Shown in pieces: positions 44,096-52,544 of a DNA stretch of 64,000 bases (position 1 is its first letter; each line of letters starts with the position of its first letter). The position numbers and the translations under genes are program-made. The stretch is from Bacteroidota bacterium. Lineage in GTDB: Bacteria > Bacteroidota > Bacteroidia > Chitinophagales > Saprospiraceae. The stretch is taken from assembly GCA_020160935.1 (NCBI GenBank), contig JAIUPL010000001.1, forward strand, positions 186,001-250,000, in the 5' to 3' direction. The notes below the pieces were generated by a model. That model was not told the origin of the DNA. It did not search any database and saw nothing but the letters and a program-made list of their open reading frames with translations.

Positions 44096-45589
44096 ATGAT
44101 TAATCTGCGCTCACTCCTCTTTCTGATTTTTTGTATCCCCTCTGCAGCCCTGCAGGCAGGCAAATACTTCGACTTTTCAGCCTCGGCACAATCTGTCTAC
44201 CAGCAAGCCCTGAACCTCCGCCTTACTGAAGCCCGCAATACCCTGGAACAGGTCAAACGCAATGAACCCGACAACCTGATCGCCGTCTACCTCGAAAATT
44301 ATATAGACTTCTTTACCATTTTTGCCAATGACGTGGAAAGCGAATACCGCAATTTGTCGAAAAACATGGACAAACGGCTGGAAAAACTCGCTCGCGGCGA
44401 CCGGCGTTCGCCCTACTACCTGTACACACAGGCAGAAGTACGCTTGCAATGGGCCATCCTTCGCATCCGTTTCGGCGATTACCTCACTGGCGCCAGCGAT
44501 GTAAAACTGGCCTATGCCCTGCTGGAACAAAACCAGAAAAAATTTCCCGATTTTATTGCCAATAAAAAAAGCCTCGGGCTGTTGCATGCCATGGTCGGCA
44601 ATCTCCCCGACGATTACAAATGGGTGGTACGCAGTTTTGGCGGCATGAGCGGTACCACAGATCAGGGTCTGAAAGAACTGGAAGAAGTAATGGCTTATGC
44701 CAAACAGCATGATTTCATTTTTGAAGAAGAAGCAGTTGTCACCTATGCTTTTCTACAATTGTACCTGAACAACAAACCCGGCGTGGCCTGGGAAATCATT
44801 AAAAACAGCCCACTTAATCCCAAAAACAGTCCCTTGGCAAATTATGCCCTCGCAACCGTAGCCATGCGCGCCGAACACAATGACGACGCCATAAAAATGT
44901 TGCAAAACTTCCCGACAGGAGGGTCTTATTCGAACCTTCACCAGCGGTATTATATGCTTGGGCTGGCCAAACTTCGCCGGCTCGACCAGGATGCGAACAA
45001 GTCGTTTGAACTGTTTTTGCAACAGTATAAAGGCACAAACGGTATCAAGGAATGCTATCAGAAACTGGCCTGGTACAGTTTGGTACAAGGCAACCCGGGC
45101 GGCTACCGACAATATATCGAACAGGTAAAACAACATGGAGCCGACAACTCCGAGCCCGACAAGGCCGCACTGGCAGAAGCCAAAAGCAATGAAATGCCGG
45201 ATGTCCGGCTGATAAAGGCCCGTCTGTTGTTCGATGCCGGTTATTATCAGCGTGCCTACGATCTTTTGAAATCTGCTGAAGCCGATTACAAATCCAACCG
45301 GAAATTGTACCTCGAATACACCTACCGCCTCGGCCGAATCACCCATAAAATGGGCAAATCACCGGAGGCACTCCGCTATTACCAGCAAACGCTCGATCAG
45401 GGCGCCAACGAACCCTGGTATTTTGCCTGCAATGCAGCCCTGCAAATGGGCCTGGTGTATGAAGAAAAACGCGACTACTCCAGCGCCCGGAACGCATTCC
45501 AGCGCTGCCTGTCGCTCAAGCCATCCGACTACTCCAACAGCCTGCATGCACAGGCCAAAGCAGGTATGAGCCGCTGCAAAAACAAATAA
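44096..45589 (+). CDS. exported tetratricopeptide-repeat protein, 497 aa
   Basis: The signal peptide MINLRSLLFLIFCIPSAALQ is followed by helical pairs typical of TPR repeats (ALNLRLTEARNTLEQVKRNE, AKLGRITHKMGKSPEALRYY-like segments, MGLVYEEKRDYSSARNAFQR). The middle (about 120-220) has the layout of a DUF3808-like outer-membrane-associated group, which is uncertain. TPR proteins scaffold protein complexes; this one is probably periplasmic. It lies between ahcY and recQ without obvious link to either. Confidence 0.8.
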   Translation: MINLRSLLFLIFCIPSAALQAGKYFDFSASAQSVYQQALNLRLTEARNTLEQVKRNEPDNLIAVYLENYIDFFTIFANDVESEYRNLSKNMDKRLEKLARGDRRSPYYLYTQAEVRLQWAILRIRFGDYLTGASDVKLAYALLEQNQKKFPDFIANKKSLGLLHAMVGNLPDDYKWVVRSFGGMSGTTDQGLKELEEVMAYAKQHDFIFEEEAVVTYAFLQLYLNNKPGVAWEIIKNSPLNPKNSPLANYALATVAMRAEHNDDAIKMLQNFPTGGSYSNLHQRYYMLGLAKLRRLDQDANKSFELFLQQYKGTNGIKECYQKLAWYSLVQGNPGGYRQYIEQVKQHGADNSEPDKAALAEAKSNEMPDVRLIKARLLFDAGYYQRAYDLLKSAEADYKSNRKLYLEYTYRLGRITHKMGKSPEALRYYQQTLDQGANEPWYFACNAALQMGLVYEEKRDYSSARNAFQRCLSLKPSDYSNSLHAQAKAGMSRCKNK

Positions 45590-45629
45590 ACAATATTTGT
45601 TTTAACTTCGCCCTGAATTTTCCAACATT

Positions 45630-47768
45630 ATGTCGCTTTCCAGGGCAAAAGCAGCGCTCAAACAATACTTCGGGTACGATACATTCCGGCCACTCCAGGC
45701 CGACATTATCCGTACCGTGTACGAAGGGCGCGACGCACTGGTGCTGATGCCTACAGGCGGCGGTAAAAGCCTGTGCTATCAGGTGCCCGCCATCACCATG
45801 GATGGAACAACGGTGGTGTTGAGTCCGCTCATTGCCCTGATGAAAGATCAGGTGGAAGGGCTGAGCGCCAACGGGGTGCCCGCTGCATTTCTCAACAGCA
45901 CGCTCAACGCCGAACAGGTACGCAATGTGGAAGATGCCTTGCTGGCAGGGTACATCAAACTCCTGTATGTAAGCCCCGAAAAACTGGTGTCGCAAAGTTT
46001 CCAGCCTTTGCTGAAACGCTTGAAAATCAGTCTGTTCGCCATCGACGAGGCGCACTGTATTTCCGCCTGGGGGCACGATTTCCGGCCGGAATACACGCAG
46101 TTGCGTTTTTTGAAGGAACAATTCCCACAGGTGCCAATTCTGGCGCTTACCGCCACTGCCGACAAACTTACCCGGAAGGACATCATTGCCCAATTGAATC
46201 TTCCCGATCCGCAGGTTTTTATTTCTTCCTTCGATCGACCCAATATCAGCCTGCAGGTGCGGCCCGGTCAACGTCGTTTTGAACAGATTATCGATTTTTT
46301 GAAACAACATCAGCGGCAATCCGGCATTATTTACTGCCTGTCGAGGAGAAGTTGTGAGGAATTGTCGGCTAAACTCAACGCCAAAGGTTTCAAAACATCC
46401 TTTTACCATGCCGATTTGCCGGCCCGGCAGCGCAATCAGGTGCAGGAAGATTTCATCAACGACAAAATACCGGTCATCTGCGCTACCATTGCCTTTGGAA
46501 TGGGCATTGATAAAAGCAATGTTCGTTTTGTGATCCATTATAACCTGCCGCGCAACCTGGAGTCTTATTACCAGGAAATCGGACGCGCAGGTCGCGACGG
46601 ACTACCCTCGTCGGCACTGCTGTTTTTCAGTTACAGCGATGTGCAGACGTACCGGCAAATGTTTGAAGAAGGTGATGGCAACGACGAGCAAAAACAATTG
46701 AAAATTGCCAAACTGGAACGGATGTTTCAGTTTGCAGAAGCGCCCGTTTGCCGGCGACAAACCGTTTTGCAGTATTTCGGCGAGCCGCATGACGGCAAAT
46801 GCGGCCATTGCGACGTGTGTGAAAATCCACCGCGCCGGTTTGATGGTACTACCGCAGCACAAAAGGCCTTGTCGGCGCTGCTGCGTGCGCAGGAGAACGT
46901 CGGCATGCAATTGCTGGTCGATATTCTCCGGGGAAGCCGACGACAGGAAATCCTGGAATCAGGGTTTGACAAAATCAAAACCTACGGCGCCGGCAAGGAA
47001 TATTCGTACGATGTCTGGATGTTTCTGCTATCTCAAATGTTGCACCAGGGCCTGCTCGAAATTGCATACGATGACTTCAGCCACTTGCGCGTAACCGAAA
47101 CGGGCAAAAAGGTTTTGTTTGAAAACAAACAGGTGGTGCTGGCCATGCCCCCGGAAAAAGCCGCTGCCAAACCGCAGGCACAGCCCTTGGAAAAAAACAA
47201 GGCACAATTGTTCCGCGACGAATTGTTTGATGCCCTCGTCATGCTCCGGCGCAGCATCGCGCAAAAACAGGGCATACCGCCCTACCTCGTTTTCAGTGAT
47301 GCCACCCTGAGCGAGATGGCCGAAAAACGCCCGCTGGCAGATGCCGATATGATGCGTATTTCCGGTGTAGGCGAACGTAAACTGCAACTCTACGGCGATG
47401 CATTTATGGATGTGGTGCGAAAATTTGTGATGGACAAATCGGGCGAAGGCACCACCCTGAGTGGCAGCAGTTATCTGCAAACCTGGGAAATGTTCAAACA
47501 GGGAAATTCGGTGGAGACCATTGCCGAAAAGCGCCGCATGAGCCCACTCACCATCACAGGGCATCTGGCTATCATGTATGAAAAAGGCGAACTGGTGGAA
47601 ATCCGTTCCTGGGTACGACCCGAGCAGATGGACATCATCCAGGGCGCTTTATCTCTTTTTGGTGAACCCTATGAATTGAAAGAAATTTACGAACACTTCG
47701 AACACAAGTTTTCCTATACCCAAATCCAGTTTTCGATTGCCGATTTTCGCAAGCGACGTAAAAAGTAA
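45630..47768 (+). CDS. recQ: ATP-dependent DNA helicase RecQ, 712 aa
   Basis: RecQ unwinds DNA 3' to 5' in recombination and fork repair. Present in order are the Q-motif region (FGYDTFRPLQADII), Walker A MPTGGGKS at about 41-47, the DEAH box FAIDEAHCISAWGHDFRPEY at about 139, the helicase C domain with IGRAGRDGLPS, the zinc-binding C-x-x-C motifs (KCGHCDVCENPP), the RQC winged-helix region and an HRDC domain (FDALVMLRRSIAQKQGIPPY). Full length for the family. Confidence 0.96.
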   Translation: MSLSRAKAALKQYFGYDTFRPLQADIIRTVYEGRDALVLMPTGGGKSLCYQVPAITMDGTTVVLSPLIALMKDQVEGLSANGVPAAFLNSTLNAEQVRNVEDALLAGYIKLLYVSPEKLVSQSFQPLLKRLKISLFAIDEAHCISAWGHDFRPEYTQLRFLKEQFPQVPILALTATADKLTRKDIIAQLNLPDPQVFISSFDRPNISLQVRPGQRRFEQIIDFLKQHQRQSGIIYCLSRRSCEELSAKLNAKGFKTSFYHADLPARQRNQVQEDFINDKIPVICATIAFGMGIDKSNVRFVIHYNLPRNLESYYQEIGRAGRDGLPSSALLFFSYSDVQTYRQMFEEGDGNDEQKQLKIAKLERMFQFAEAPVCRRQTVLQYFGEPHDGKCGHCDVCENPPRRFDGTTAAQKALSALLRAQENVGMQLLVDILRGSRRQEILESGFDKIKTYGAGKEYSYDVWMFLLSQMLHQGLLEIAYDDFSHLRVTETGKKVLFENKQVVLAMPPEKAAAKPQAQPLEKNKAQLFRDELFDALVMLRRSIAQKQGIPPYLVFSDATLSEMAEKRPLADADMMRISGVGERKLQLYGDAFMDVVRKFVMDKSGEGTTLSGSSYLQTWEMFKQGNSVETIAEKRRMSPLTITGHLAIMYEKGELVEIRSWVRPEQMDIIQGALSLFGEPYELKEIYEHFEHKFSYTQIQFSIADFRKRRKK

Positions 47769-47796
47769 CAGCAAGGTGCTGTACGGGCAAAAAAAA

Positions 47797-47820
47797 ACCC
47801 GGCGCTCGTTTGCGCCGGGT
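47797..47820. terminator. hairpin terminator after recQ, T-tract on the minus strand
   Basis: ACCCGGCGC pairs with GCGCCGGGT over TCGTTT. The run of eight A before it becomes the T-tract for transcripts on the minus strand; on the plus strand there is no T-run. It may therefore stop leftward transcripts from the prophage as well as RecQ messages. Confidence 0.7.
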
Positions 47821-48144
47821 CGGTTTCCCGTATATAATCTCATGAAAAGTTTCGGAATCTGTGTATCAAAGTTCTCCGCTTTCTCTTGCTGCACCGCCGT
47901 TTGCTTTCTTTGATGATACAAAAGTGCAGCATACCATTCCACCGCCAAAGAACAAAAAAGAAAATTTGTTGAGCAGGATTTCTACAGGGTAAAATTCAAA
48001 AAACGTGTTTTAAAGAACAAAACAGGGTTTCATATGATTATTTTCTCTTGAAATTACTGGCAGTTGCGTGCGTTTTGTTGAAAATTAATATGTAAAACAG
48101 GGCGTTTTTTTTCTGAAAAAACTTTTCCCTCCTATGAGGCGTAA

Positions 48145-48442
48145 AACCAAAAGTACACTTTCATAAACGCATCAAAATACTGAAAATCAATCACTTATCT
48201 AAATACAAACGCATCGAAAAACTGCAATCGTTTTTAATTCCTCTTGAACCATACCGACAGAAAACAGCCAAAAACGGGCTGTTTTTTTAATTTATAGCCA
48301 CAAAATGCCCCAAAAACGCATAATTCGAGCAAAAAGCCGGAAAGCGCAAACGGTGACGCAAAATGTACTTTTGGTTTATAGTTAAAATGTCACCGTTCAT
48401 GTCACCATTTTAAACGGTGACGCAAAGTGTACTTTTGGTTAA
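48145..48442. repeat. phage-end repeats: 31-bp direct repeat plus inverted half copies
   Basis: A 31-base unit beginning AAACGGTGACGCAAA and ending TGTACTTTTGGTT occurs at 48348-48378 and 48412-48442, 64 bases apart, with a single mismatch in the core. The last 15 bases occur inverted at 48145-48159 (AACCAAAAGTACACT). GTCACCGTT and GTCACCATT lie inverted between the two direct copies. The block lies between recQ and the repressor gene and could hold the transposase- or regulator-binding sites of the prophage left end. The wider spacer 47821-48557 shows no reading frame with good support. Confidence 0.65.
48262..48288 (+). terminator. intrinsic terminator in the phage left region
   Basis: AAACAGCC pairs with GGCTGTTT over AAAAACG, followed by a T-run. 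No gene lies upstream for about 480 bases on this strand, so it may end a small RNA or protect phage genes from host transcripts. Confidence 0.7.
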
Positions 48443-48557
48443 AACTTTTTGTTTGAACGAAAGCGGAAATACCGTTCCTTTGTGAAACAAACCGTTTAAT
48501 AAAAAAAGTACCGTATGGCTTATGTAAAAGTAGAATTATCGGCCTGTAAAGAGTATG

Positions 48558-49151
48558 CTATTTATCAGGTAGGGCCGGACGTACAAAGTTGTAATACTGC
48601 TCCCCGAAACGTACTTGTACTTTATCCCCGGCCTGCAACTCAAACGTTGCGTTCACCAACGACTGAAGCGTTTGAAGAAGTGTTAAGAAGCCTGCGGTCA
48701 ATGCAGGTATATCCAGATTGTCCCGAGTGGCATTCGGGTACTTGCCAATGTAGTATTTGCCATATCGAACGGCTACAGCGTAAGACAGATCTGAACCCAA
48801 AATCGGCAACTGACTCTCTGTAATAATTGCATTCACTAAATGGCTCAAAAGTTCAGGATCAATGCGATCTGCGAACGGAGGATCAGGTATGATATGACCT
48901 GCTATTAATGTGCCTGTGCCATCCTTTAGGTTTAGAAACTTCTCTCCAATCCCCGTCAAAATCCAGGCAGGGTTTACTGAGTATCTTTTTAAAAGGTTCT
49001 CAACGTGGTTCAACGTCACGTTTCCTTTCCCTTTTTCAGCAAGAATGTGCTGATACCCATGTGGTGAAATGCCCATCACTTCCGCGAATTCGGTCTTATT
49101 CAGGCCCAATTCAGCCCTAATTTCTTCCAGTCTTTGATTTTTACTAACCAT
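48558..49151 (-). CDS. prophage repressor, XRE-type HTH, 197 aa
   Basis: The N-terminus is an XRE helix-turn-helix: RLEEIRAELGLNKTEFAEVM, GISPHGYQHILAEKGKGNVT, LNHVENLLKRYSVNPAWILT. The C-terminal part (about 75-197) has no clear S24 peptidase Ser or Lys, so it differs from lambda CI and might be induced by another route. It is transcribed away from the early operon across a spacer with two perfect palindromes (49174-49190 and 49203-49219), the likely operators. I start at the ATG at 49151 just before the HTH; a longer open frame upstream would run through the operators. Confidence 0.8.
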   Translation of the reverse strand: MVSKNQRLEEIRAELGLNKTEFAEVMGISPHGYQHILAEKGKGNVTLNHVENLLKRYSVNPAWILTGIGEKFLNLKDGTGTLIAGHIIPDPPFADRIDPELLSHLVNAIITESQLPILGSDLSYAVAVRYGKYYIGKYPNATRDNLDIPALTAGFLTLLQTLQSLVNATFELQAGDKVQVRFGEQYYNFVRPALPDK

Positions 49152-49173
49152 TTTATGGTATTTTAGCCGCAAG

Positions 49174-49219
49174 TTGAAGAATTTCTTCAAAATAATTTGC
49201 AATTGAAGAAATTCTTCAA
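49174..49219. promoter_or_regulatory. twin operator palindromes in the repressor/early-gene divide
   Basis: TTGAAGAATTTCTTCAA (49174-49190) and TTGAAGAAATTCTTCAA (49203-49219) are near-identical perfect palindromes with centres 29 bases apart. The second lies exactly between a TTTG (49196-49199, -33 position) and TACATTTG (49221-49228, -7 position). A bound repressor would therefore block the rightward early promoter, and the first palindrome could serve autoregulation. Confidence 0.8.
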
Positions 49220-49228
49220 ATACATTTG
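49196..49228 (+). promoter_or_regulatory. rightward early promoter, TTTG and TACATTTG
   Basis: TTTG at 49196-49199 and TACATTTG at 49221-49228 are separated by 21 bases, a fair fit to the Bacteroidota -33/-7 promoter. It precedes the early operon start at 49280 by about 50 bases and spans the second operator palindrome. Confidence 0.7.
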
Positions 49229-49279
49229 TCCCAACAAAGCACAAATTTAGAATCGTTGCGGAATAAATGTAATACAAAC

Positions 49280-49570
49280 ATGGCACAAACAACCGAAAAA
49301 GAAAAAGACAATTCCGGCCTCGCCTTGAAGATTTACCGGGGCCTGCGCAGGCACCACGGCGCCATTGCGACGCTGGCTGAGCGCCGATCCTGTACACCCG
49401 AATGGTGCAGGGTGGTATTGCAAGGAAAAGGCAATGATGTGGAACTGCTGGAAGAGGCCGCAAAACTGTGGGACGAACTGGAAACCAAACTGCAAAAGCG
49501 GGTGGAACAGATCAACCAGACAGCAGAAAAAGCCGAACGGCGCATGGTAAACAATCTTCAAATCGCCTGA
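49280..49570 (+). CDS. prophage early protein, Cro-like by position, 96 aa
   Basis: The first gene to the right of the operators. The segment GLRRHHGAIATLAERRSCTP, then EWCRVVLQGKGNDVELLEEA could be a helix-turn-helix, as in small phage regulators, but I do not recognise a family. The tail is a charged coil (LWDELETKLQKRVEQINQTA). I take the ATG at 49280 (MAQTTEKEK), which leaves room for the promoter; an upstream start at 49226 would sit inside the -7 box. First member of a tight four-gene operon. Confidence 0.6.
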   Translation: MAQTTEKEKDNSGLALKIYRGLRRHHGAIATLAERRSCTPEWCRVVLQGKGNDVELLEEAAKLWDELETKLQKRVEQINQTAEKAERRMVNNLQIA

Positions 49571-49573
49571 CCT

Positions 49574-49843
49574 ATGAACTACAAACAGCAATGTGCTGCC
49601 GAACAGGCACGGATTGAGTACCAGATCGAAATATTGAAACTCAGAGAGAAACTGTATGATTATTCGATCTTCATCGGGATTGATGAAAGGATGGCTGAAC
49701 GGATAGCAAACGGCACTCTCTTCGACTGCAATTCCGACTATAGAGCGAGCGGGCGTGGGCTTTCTGCTGGAGAGTGCGATGAAATCAATTTCTACTACGC
49801 ACAAATCGAGCACCTTTTAAACGAGATCAAAGCCACCCGCTAA
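49574..49843 (+). CDS. prophage hypothetical protein, 89 aa
   Basis: A small soluble protein starting MNYKQQCAAEQARIEYQIEI, helical at both ends (AQIEHLLNEIKATR). No motif recognised. It lies three bases after the preceding gene and two before the next, so it is co-transcribed. Confidence 0.55.
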   Translation: MNYKQQCAAEQARIEYQIEILKLREKLYDYSIFIGIDERMAERIANGTLFDCNSDYRASGRGLSAGECDEINFYYAQIEHLLNEIKATR

Positions 49844-49845
49844 AC

Positions 49846-50148
49846 ATGAACATTCTCCCGTCAGACATAACGACACGCGCCGAACGGAATGGACGGCTGG
49901 CAGTTTGGGTTTCCGAACGCCTGCTGGTGTCAGTTTGCGACGGACTGACCAACACATACCTGAGACAAAAGGCACGGTATGAATACTTGAAAACCGTACC
50001 GGCCAACCGCCGCCACCAGGACATTATGCCGGACACGGAAGCCGCCTGGAGGTTTGGGAAATTTGGTGGGCAGTTTTTCTACGACCTGGATCGCATACCC
50101 GACAAAGCGCCGGCAGCCGGTACTCAGAGCAAACTGGAATTATTATGA
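49846..50148 (+). CDS. prophage hypothetical protein, 100 aa
   Basis: Starts MNILPSDITTRAERNGRLAV and has an Arg-rich helical middle (LRQKARYEYLKTVPANRRHQ). No known family recognised. It overlaps the next start by four bases (ATGA), so translation is probably coupled. Confidence 0.55.
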   Translation: MNILPSDITTRAERNGRLAVWVSERLLVSVCDGLTNTYLRQKARYEYLKTVPANRRHQDIMPDTEAAWRFGKFGGQFFYDLDRIPDKAPAAGTQSKLELL

Positions 50149-50495
50149 GCGATTTCATTTTCAACGAACACGGGGTTTGCACTAACCCGGTTGTGATTCA
50201 TCAAATAGCCCACAAAGAATATAATGGAGAGGTAGTTGTGTTCAAGGCTCCGGAAGGTATGTGGGGTCAGGCCATTCAAATAAGGGTTCGATTTGGAAAC
50301 GGCGCCTACCGTAGCACTCCGCCATGCATTCGATCTGCTAAATACAAAACCATGTCGGAAGCCCGGAAAGCGGGCATGGAAGAGTATTCCGAAGATTTGA
50401 AACGGATGCTCAAAGAGGCGAAGGAGTGGAATATGCGGGTCGAGGCTGGCGACAATATGGGCGGTGAGGAAAACCGACAGTTAAGTCTTTTTTGA
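50145..50495 (+). CDS. prophage hypothetical protein, 116 aa
   Basis: A small protein with a basic core (GAYRSTPPCIRSAKYKTMSE) and a Lys-rich helix (YSEDLKRMLKEAKEWNMRVE), ending ENRQLSLF, which resembles a beta-clamp-binding QLSLF motif seen at C-termini of phage and replication proteins. It may therefore bind the host DNA-polymerase clamp; this is inference. Last gene before the terminator at 50516. Confidence 0.6.
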   Translation: MSDFIFNEHGVCTNPVVIHQIAHKEYNGEVVVFKAPEGMWGQAIQIRVRFGNGAYRSTPPCIRSAKYKTMSEARKAGMEEYSEDLKRMLKEAKEWNMRVEAGDNMGGEENRQLSLF

Positions 50496-50515
50496 TAACT
50501 CCAAGCCTGACGAAG

Positions 50516-50539
50516 CGCCCGCACTTAGCGGGCGTTTTT
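50516..50539 (+). terminator. intrinsic terminator of the early operon
   Basis: CGCCCGC pairs with GCGGGCG over a five-base loop and is followed by TTTTT. It lies 20 bases after the last early gene and before a gene on the opposite strand. Confidence 0.88.
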
Positions 50540-50551
50540 GTTTGGCGACAG

Positions 50552-51115
50552 TTATCGGCAGTAACTATGATCTACGTACACCTTTTTGCCATCTGCATTG
50601 ATGTAATAACAACCTCCACGAGGGCCGGTGTAGTACGTATGTGATGAATACCGCCTACCTGTTTTTGGATTCGAACGCCCTTTCTTGGTCGACTTGGAAA
50701 CACTCTTTTGGGGTGTTGGTTTGGCGGCCGACTCATTGAAATACTGAGCAGGGGCAGCCGCCTGCTTTTTTGCCTTCTTTTTTTTGGTTGGTGTTGGCTC
50801 TTTAAAAACGGTATCATGAACTACAATGGTATCGTCTTTTCGAACAAACTCCTTTCTTGGAATGGGCTTATTTGGTGAAACCGAATTTTGTAGACATGCC
50901 GATCCAAAAAGTATCGAGCCGATCACGCCAAGAAACTTATGCGTGGACTCCAGCCTGAACCCGGCGCCCTTTTCAATCATCTCAAGAGCGGGCGGTATCG
51001 TAATGATTGCGCCAATTGCAAAAATCAGGAATGCAGCAACGCTGCCTAATGTGATACTAAAAAGGGCTGAAAGCGCTAAAATAATACCTGCTACGTACTT
51101 AATAAAGGTTTTCAT
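50552..51115 (-). CDS. membrane protein with C-terminal Tyr/Gly-rich motif, 187 aa
   Basis: Two hydrophobic segments open the protein (about 5-25 and 28-45, IILALSALFSITLGSVAAFL and IFAIGAIITIPPALEMIE). A basic linker (PTPTKKKKAKKQAAAPA) and a C-terminal YYTGPRGGCYYINADGKKVY with a final Cys-Arg follow. The last segment resembles the short basic adaptor repeat seen in many phage and giant-virus proteins. It is on the strand opposite to the early operon. Its role, possibly at the envelope or in lysis, is unknown. Confidence 0.65.
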   Translation of the reverse strand: MKTFIKYVAGIILALSALFSITLGSVAAFLIFAIGAIITIPPALEMIEKGAGFRLESTHKFLGVIGSILFGSACLQNSVSPNKPIPRKEFVRKDDTIVVHDTVFKEPTPTKKKKAKKQAAAPAQYFNESAAKPTPQKSVSKSTKKGRSNPKTGRRYSSHTYYTGPRGGCYYINADGKKVYVDHSYCR

Positions 51116-51233
51116 AAATCTGCTGTTTTATATCAACCAATTTACAAAGCCCTCTAAATCAACCGTTAGATTGTTTTAAACATTAACTAAAAGTGTTTTA
51201 CAGGCAGAATTTTCACACAATAAGTTGCTGCTG

Positions 51234-51280
51234 TAAAAAAAACGATGAGCCGCCCGACAACACGCCGGGCGGCTCATTTT
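51234..51280 (-). terminator. intrinsic terminator of the DNA methylase gene
   Basis: TGAGCCGCCCG pairs with CGGGCGGCTCA. Read on the minus strand, the stem starts two bases past the methylase stop codon and is followed by a run of eight T. Confidence 0.9.
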
Positions 51281-52085
51281 ATATCTGATAGTTAGCCGTA
51301 AACACCTCTACTTTCCCCTTCAACTTCCCCGATCTGGCGTTCACTGAAATCGACATATCAAACCGCTTCTGTGTCCACCCGTGCGCCTTCACTGCTTGCT
51401 TCAGCACATCGCTGTCGTAACTGCTCAGCAGAAATCGACCTTGTATTTTGGAGAGGGTATCGAGCAGCATCACAAAGTCTTCCTGCGAGTATCCGTCGTA
51501 GTGCCCGCAGTCGCTATTGAAGTATGGCGGGTCGCAGTAAAAGAAACTGCTGTCAGCGTCGCGGCTCCGGATGATGTATAGGGCATCAGCACACTCGAGG
51601 TTCACCCTCTGTAACCGGATGGCGTATTCCAGGGTAAAGGCTTCCCGCTTGTTGGCAATCACTTTACTGGTGCGGCCCTGTTTTTTGTCGTACCCGAAGG
51701 TTCCATCGAGCATGGCCGAAAAACTTTGAGCGGCCAGCACCCATACAGCCCAGGCGCGTTTCACCTCGCTGAACATATCCGGGTTGTTGTAGATAACCGA
51801 TGCCTGCCGGTGCAGGTCGCGGCTGTGCAGGGATATGTGTACCATCTTCTCCAACGACACGAAATCGTCTTTAACCACCCTGTAAAAGTTGATTAACTCC
51901 CTGTTTGTATCGTTGAGCACTTCAATGTCTGAAGGCTCTTTTGCCCAGAACACCGCGCCGCCACCAACGAACGGCTCACAGTAAAGGGTGTGGGCTGGAA
52001 TGATGGAAATGATCTGCTTACAAAGTTTTTGTTTCCCGCCGTAGTAAGCAAACGGCGGCCGGGATAGTATGCTTGTGTCCTTCAT
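51279..52085 (-). CDS. Dam-family (D12) N6-adenine DNA methyltransferase, 268 aa
   Basis: The FAYYGGK segment and the AdoMet site EPFVGGGAVF, then the catalytic DPPYF motif at about 183 (FFYCDPPYFNSDCGHYDGYS), identify a class I D12 adenine methyltransferase. No restriction endonuclease gene adjoins, so it is an orphan enzyme. In phages such enzymes protect DNA from host restriction or mark packaging and regulatory sites. The start at 52085 precedes the first motif by 12 residues; an upstream ATG at 52151 would add 22. It is on the strand opposite to the early operon and has its own terminator. Confidence 0.92.
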   Translation of the reverse strand: MKDTSILSRPPFAYYGGKQKLCKQIISIIPAHTLYCEPFVGGGAVFWAKEPSDIEVLNDTNRELINFYRVVKDDFVSLEKMVHISLHSRDLHRQASVIYNNPDMFSEVKRAWAVWVLAAQSFSAMLDGTFGYDKKQGRTSKVIANKREAFTLEYAIRLQRVNLECADALYIIRSRDADSSFFYCDPPYFNSDCGHYDGYSQEDFVMLLDTLSKIQGRFLLSSYDSDVLKQAVKAHGWTQKRFDMSISVNARSGKLKGKVEVFTANYQI

Positions 52086-52261
52086 GCTGCAAGTATGAAG
52101 GAGTTCGGTTTTACTTGCAAATTGTTTTACTAACGCCTGTTGGTAAAACAAATCAGGCTATTGTTTAAAACAAAAACATAGAATGTGAAAAAAGTAATTA
52201 AAACTACCGCCTTTCCAGTTGGTTGTCCTTTGTGTTTTCCGCAAAAAGACCTACGTTTGTA

Positions 52262-52438
52262 ATGGATTGTGGCAAAAGAAAAAAGAGCGGCACCCGGACT
52301 AGGTTTAAACCGCTCTTGAATGGAATGTTTAGATTCCGACCACCGAAGATTGACGAGTCAAGGATTCGTCAACTCTTCACTGACGTGGCATTGCTGATTT
52401 CGATTATCACTGGTCTTATCAGCATGAGCCATTGTTAG
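52262..52438 (+). CDS. possible small membrane protein, 58 aa
   Basis: A short frame starting MDCGKRKKSGTRTRF has a basic N-terminus and a hydrophobic end (TDVALLISIITGLISMSHC). A strong plus-strand terminator at 52448 follows its stop by 10 bases, the main reason to list it. The start is uncertain. Alone on its strand between two minus-strand genes. Confidence 0.35.
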   Translation: MDCGKRKKSGTRTRFKPLLNGMFRFRPPKIDESRIRQLFTDVALLISIITGLISMSHC

Positions 52439-52447
52439 TTTCGCCTG

Positions 52448-52483
52448 GCCCCCGTCTTGCTTCAACAAGCGGGGGCATTTTTA
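52448..52483 (+). terminator. intrinsic terminator
   Basis: GCCCCCG pairs with CGGGGGC, with an inner CTTG/CAAG stem, and is followed by ATTTTTATTTT. It is oriented to end plus-strand transcription through 52262-52438. Confidence 0.85.
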
Positions 52484-52544
52484 TTTTCAAAATGCGAACC
52501 ACTGAATGGCGTTACAAATATAACGTCATTTTCGTAAAAATCGA

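Noticed and set aside
45516-46538. A 340-residue minus-strand frame over recQ
   Set aside because: It is antisense to the RecQ helicase motifs; no domain seen.
48515-48823. A plus-strand frame of 102 residues starting MAYVKVELSA
   Set aside because: A possible promoter precedes it and its first 14 codons are free, but the rest is antisense to the repressor 3' end and shows no domain. I kept the repressor.
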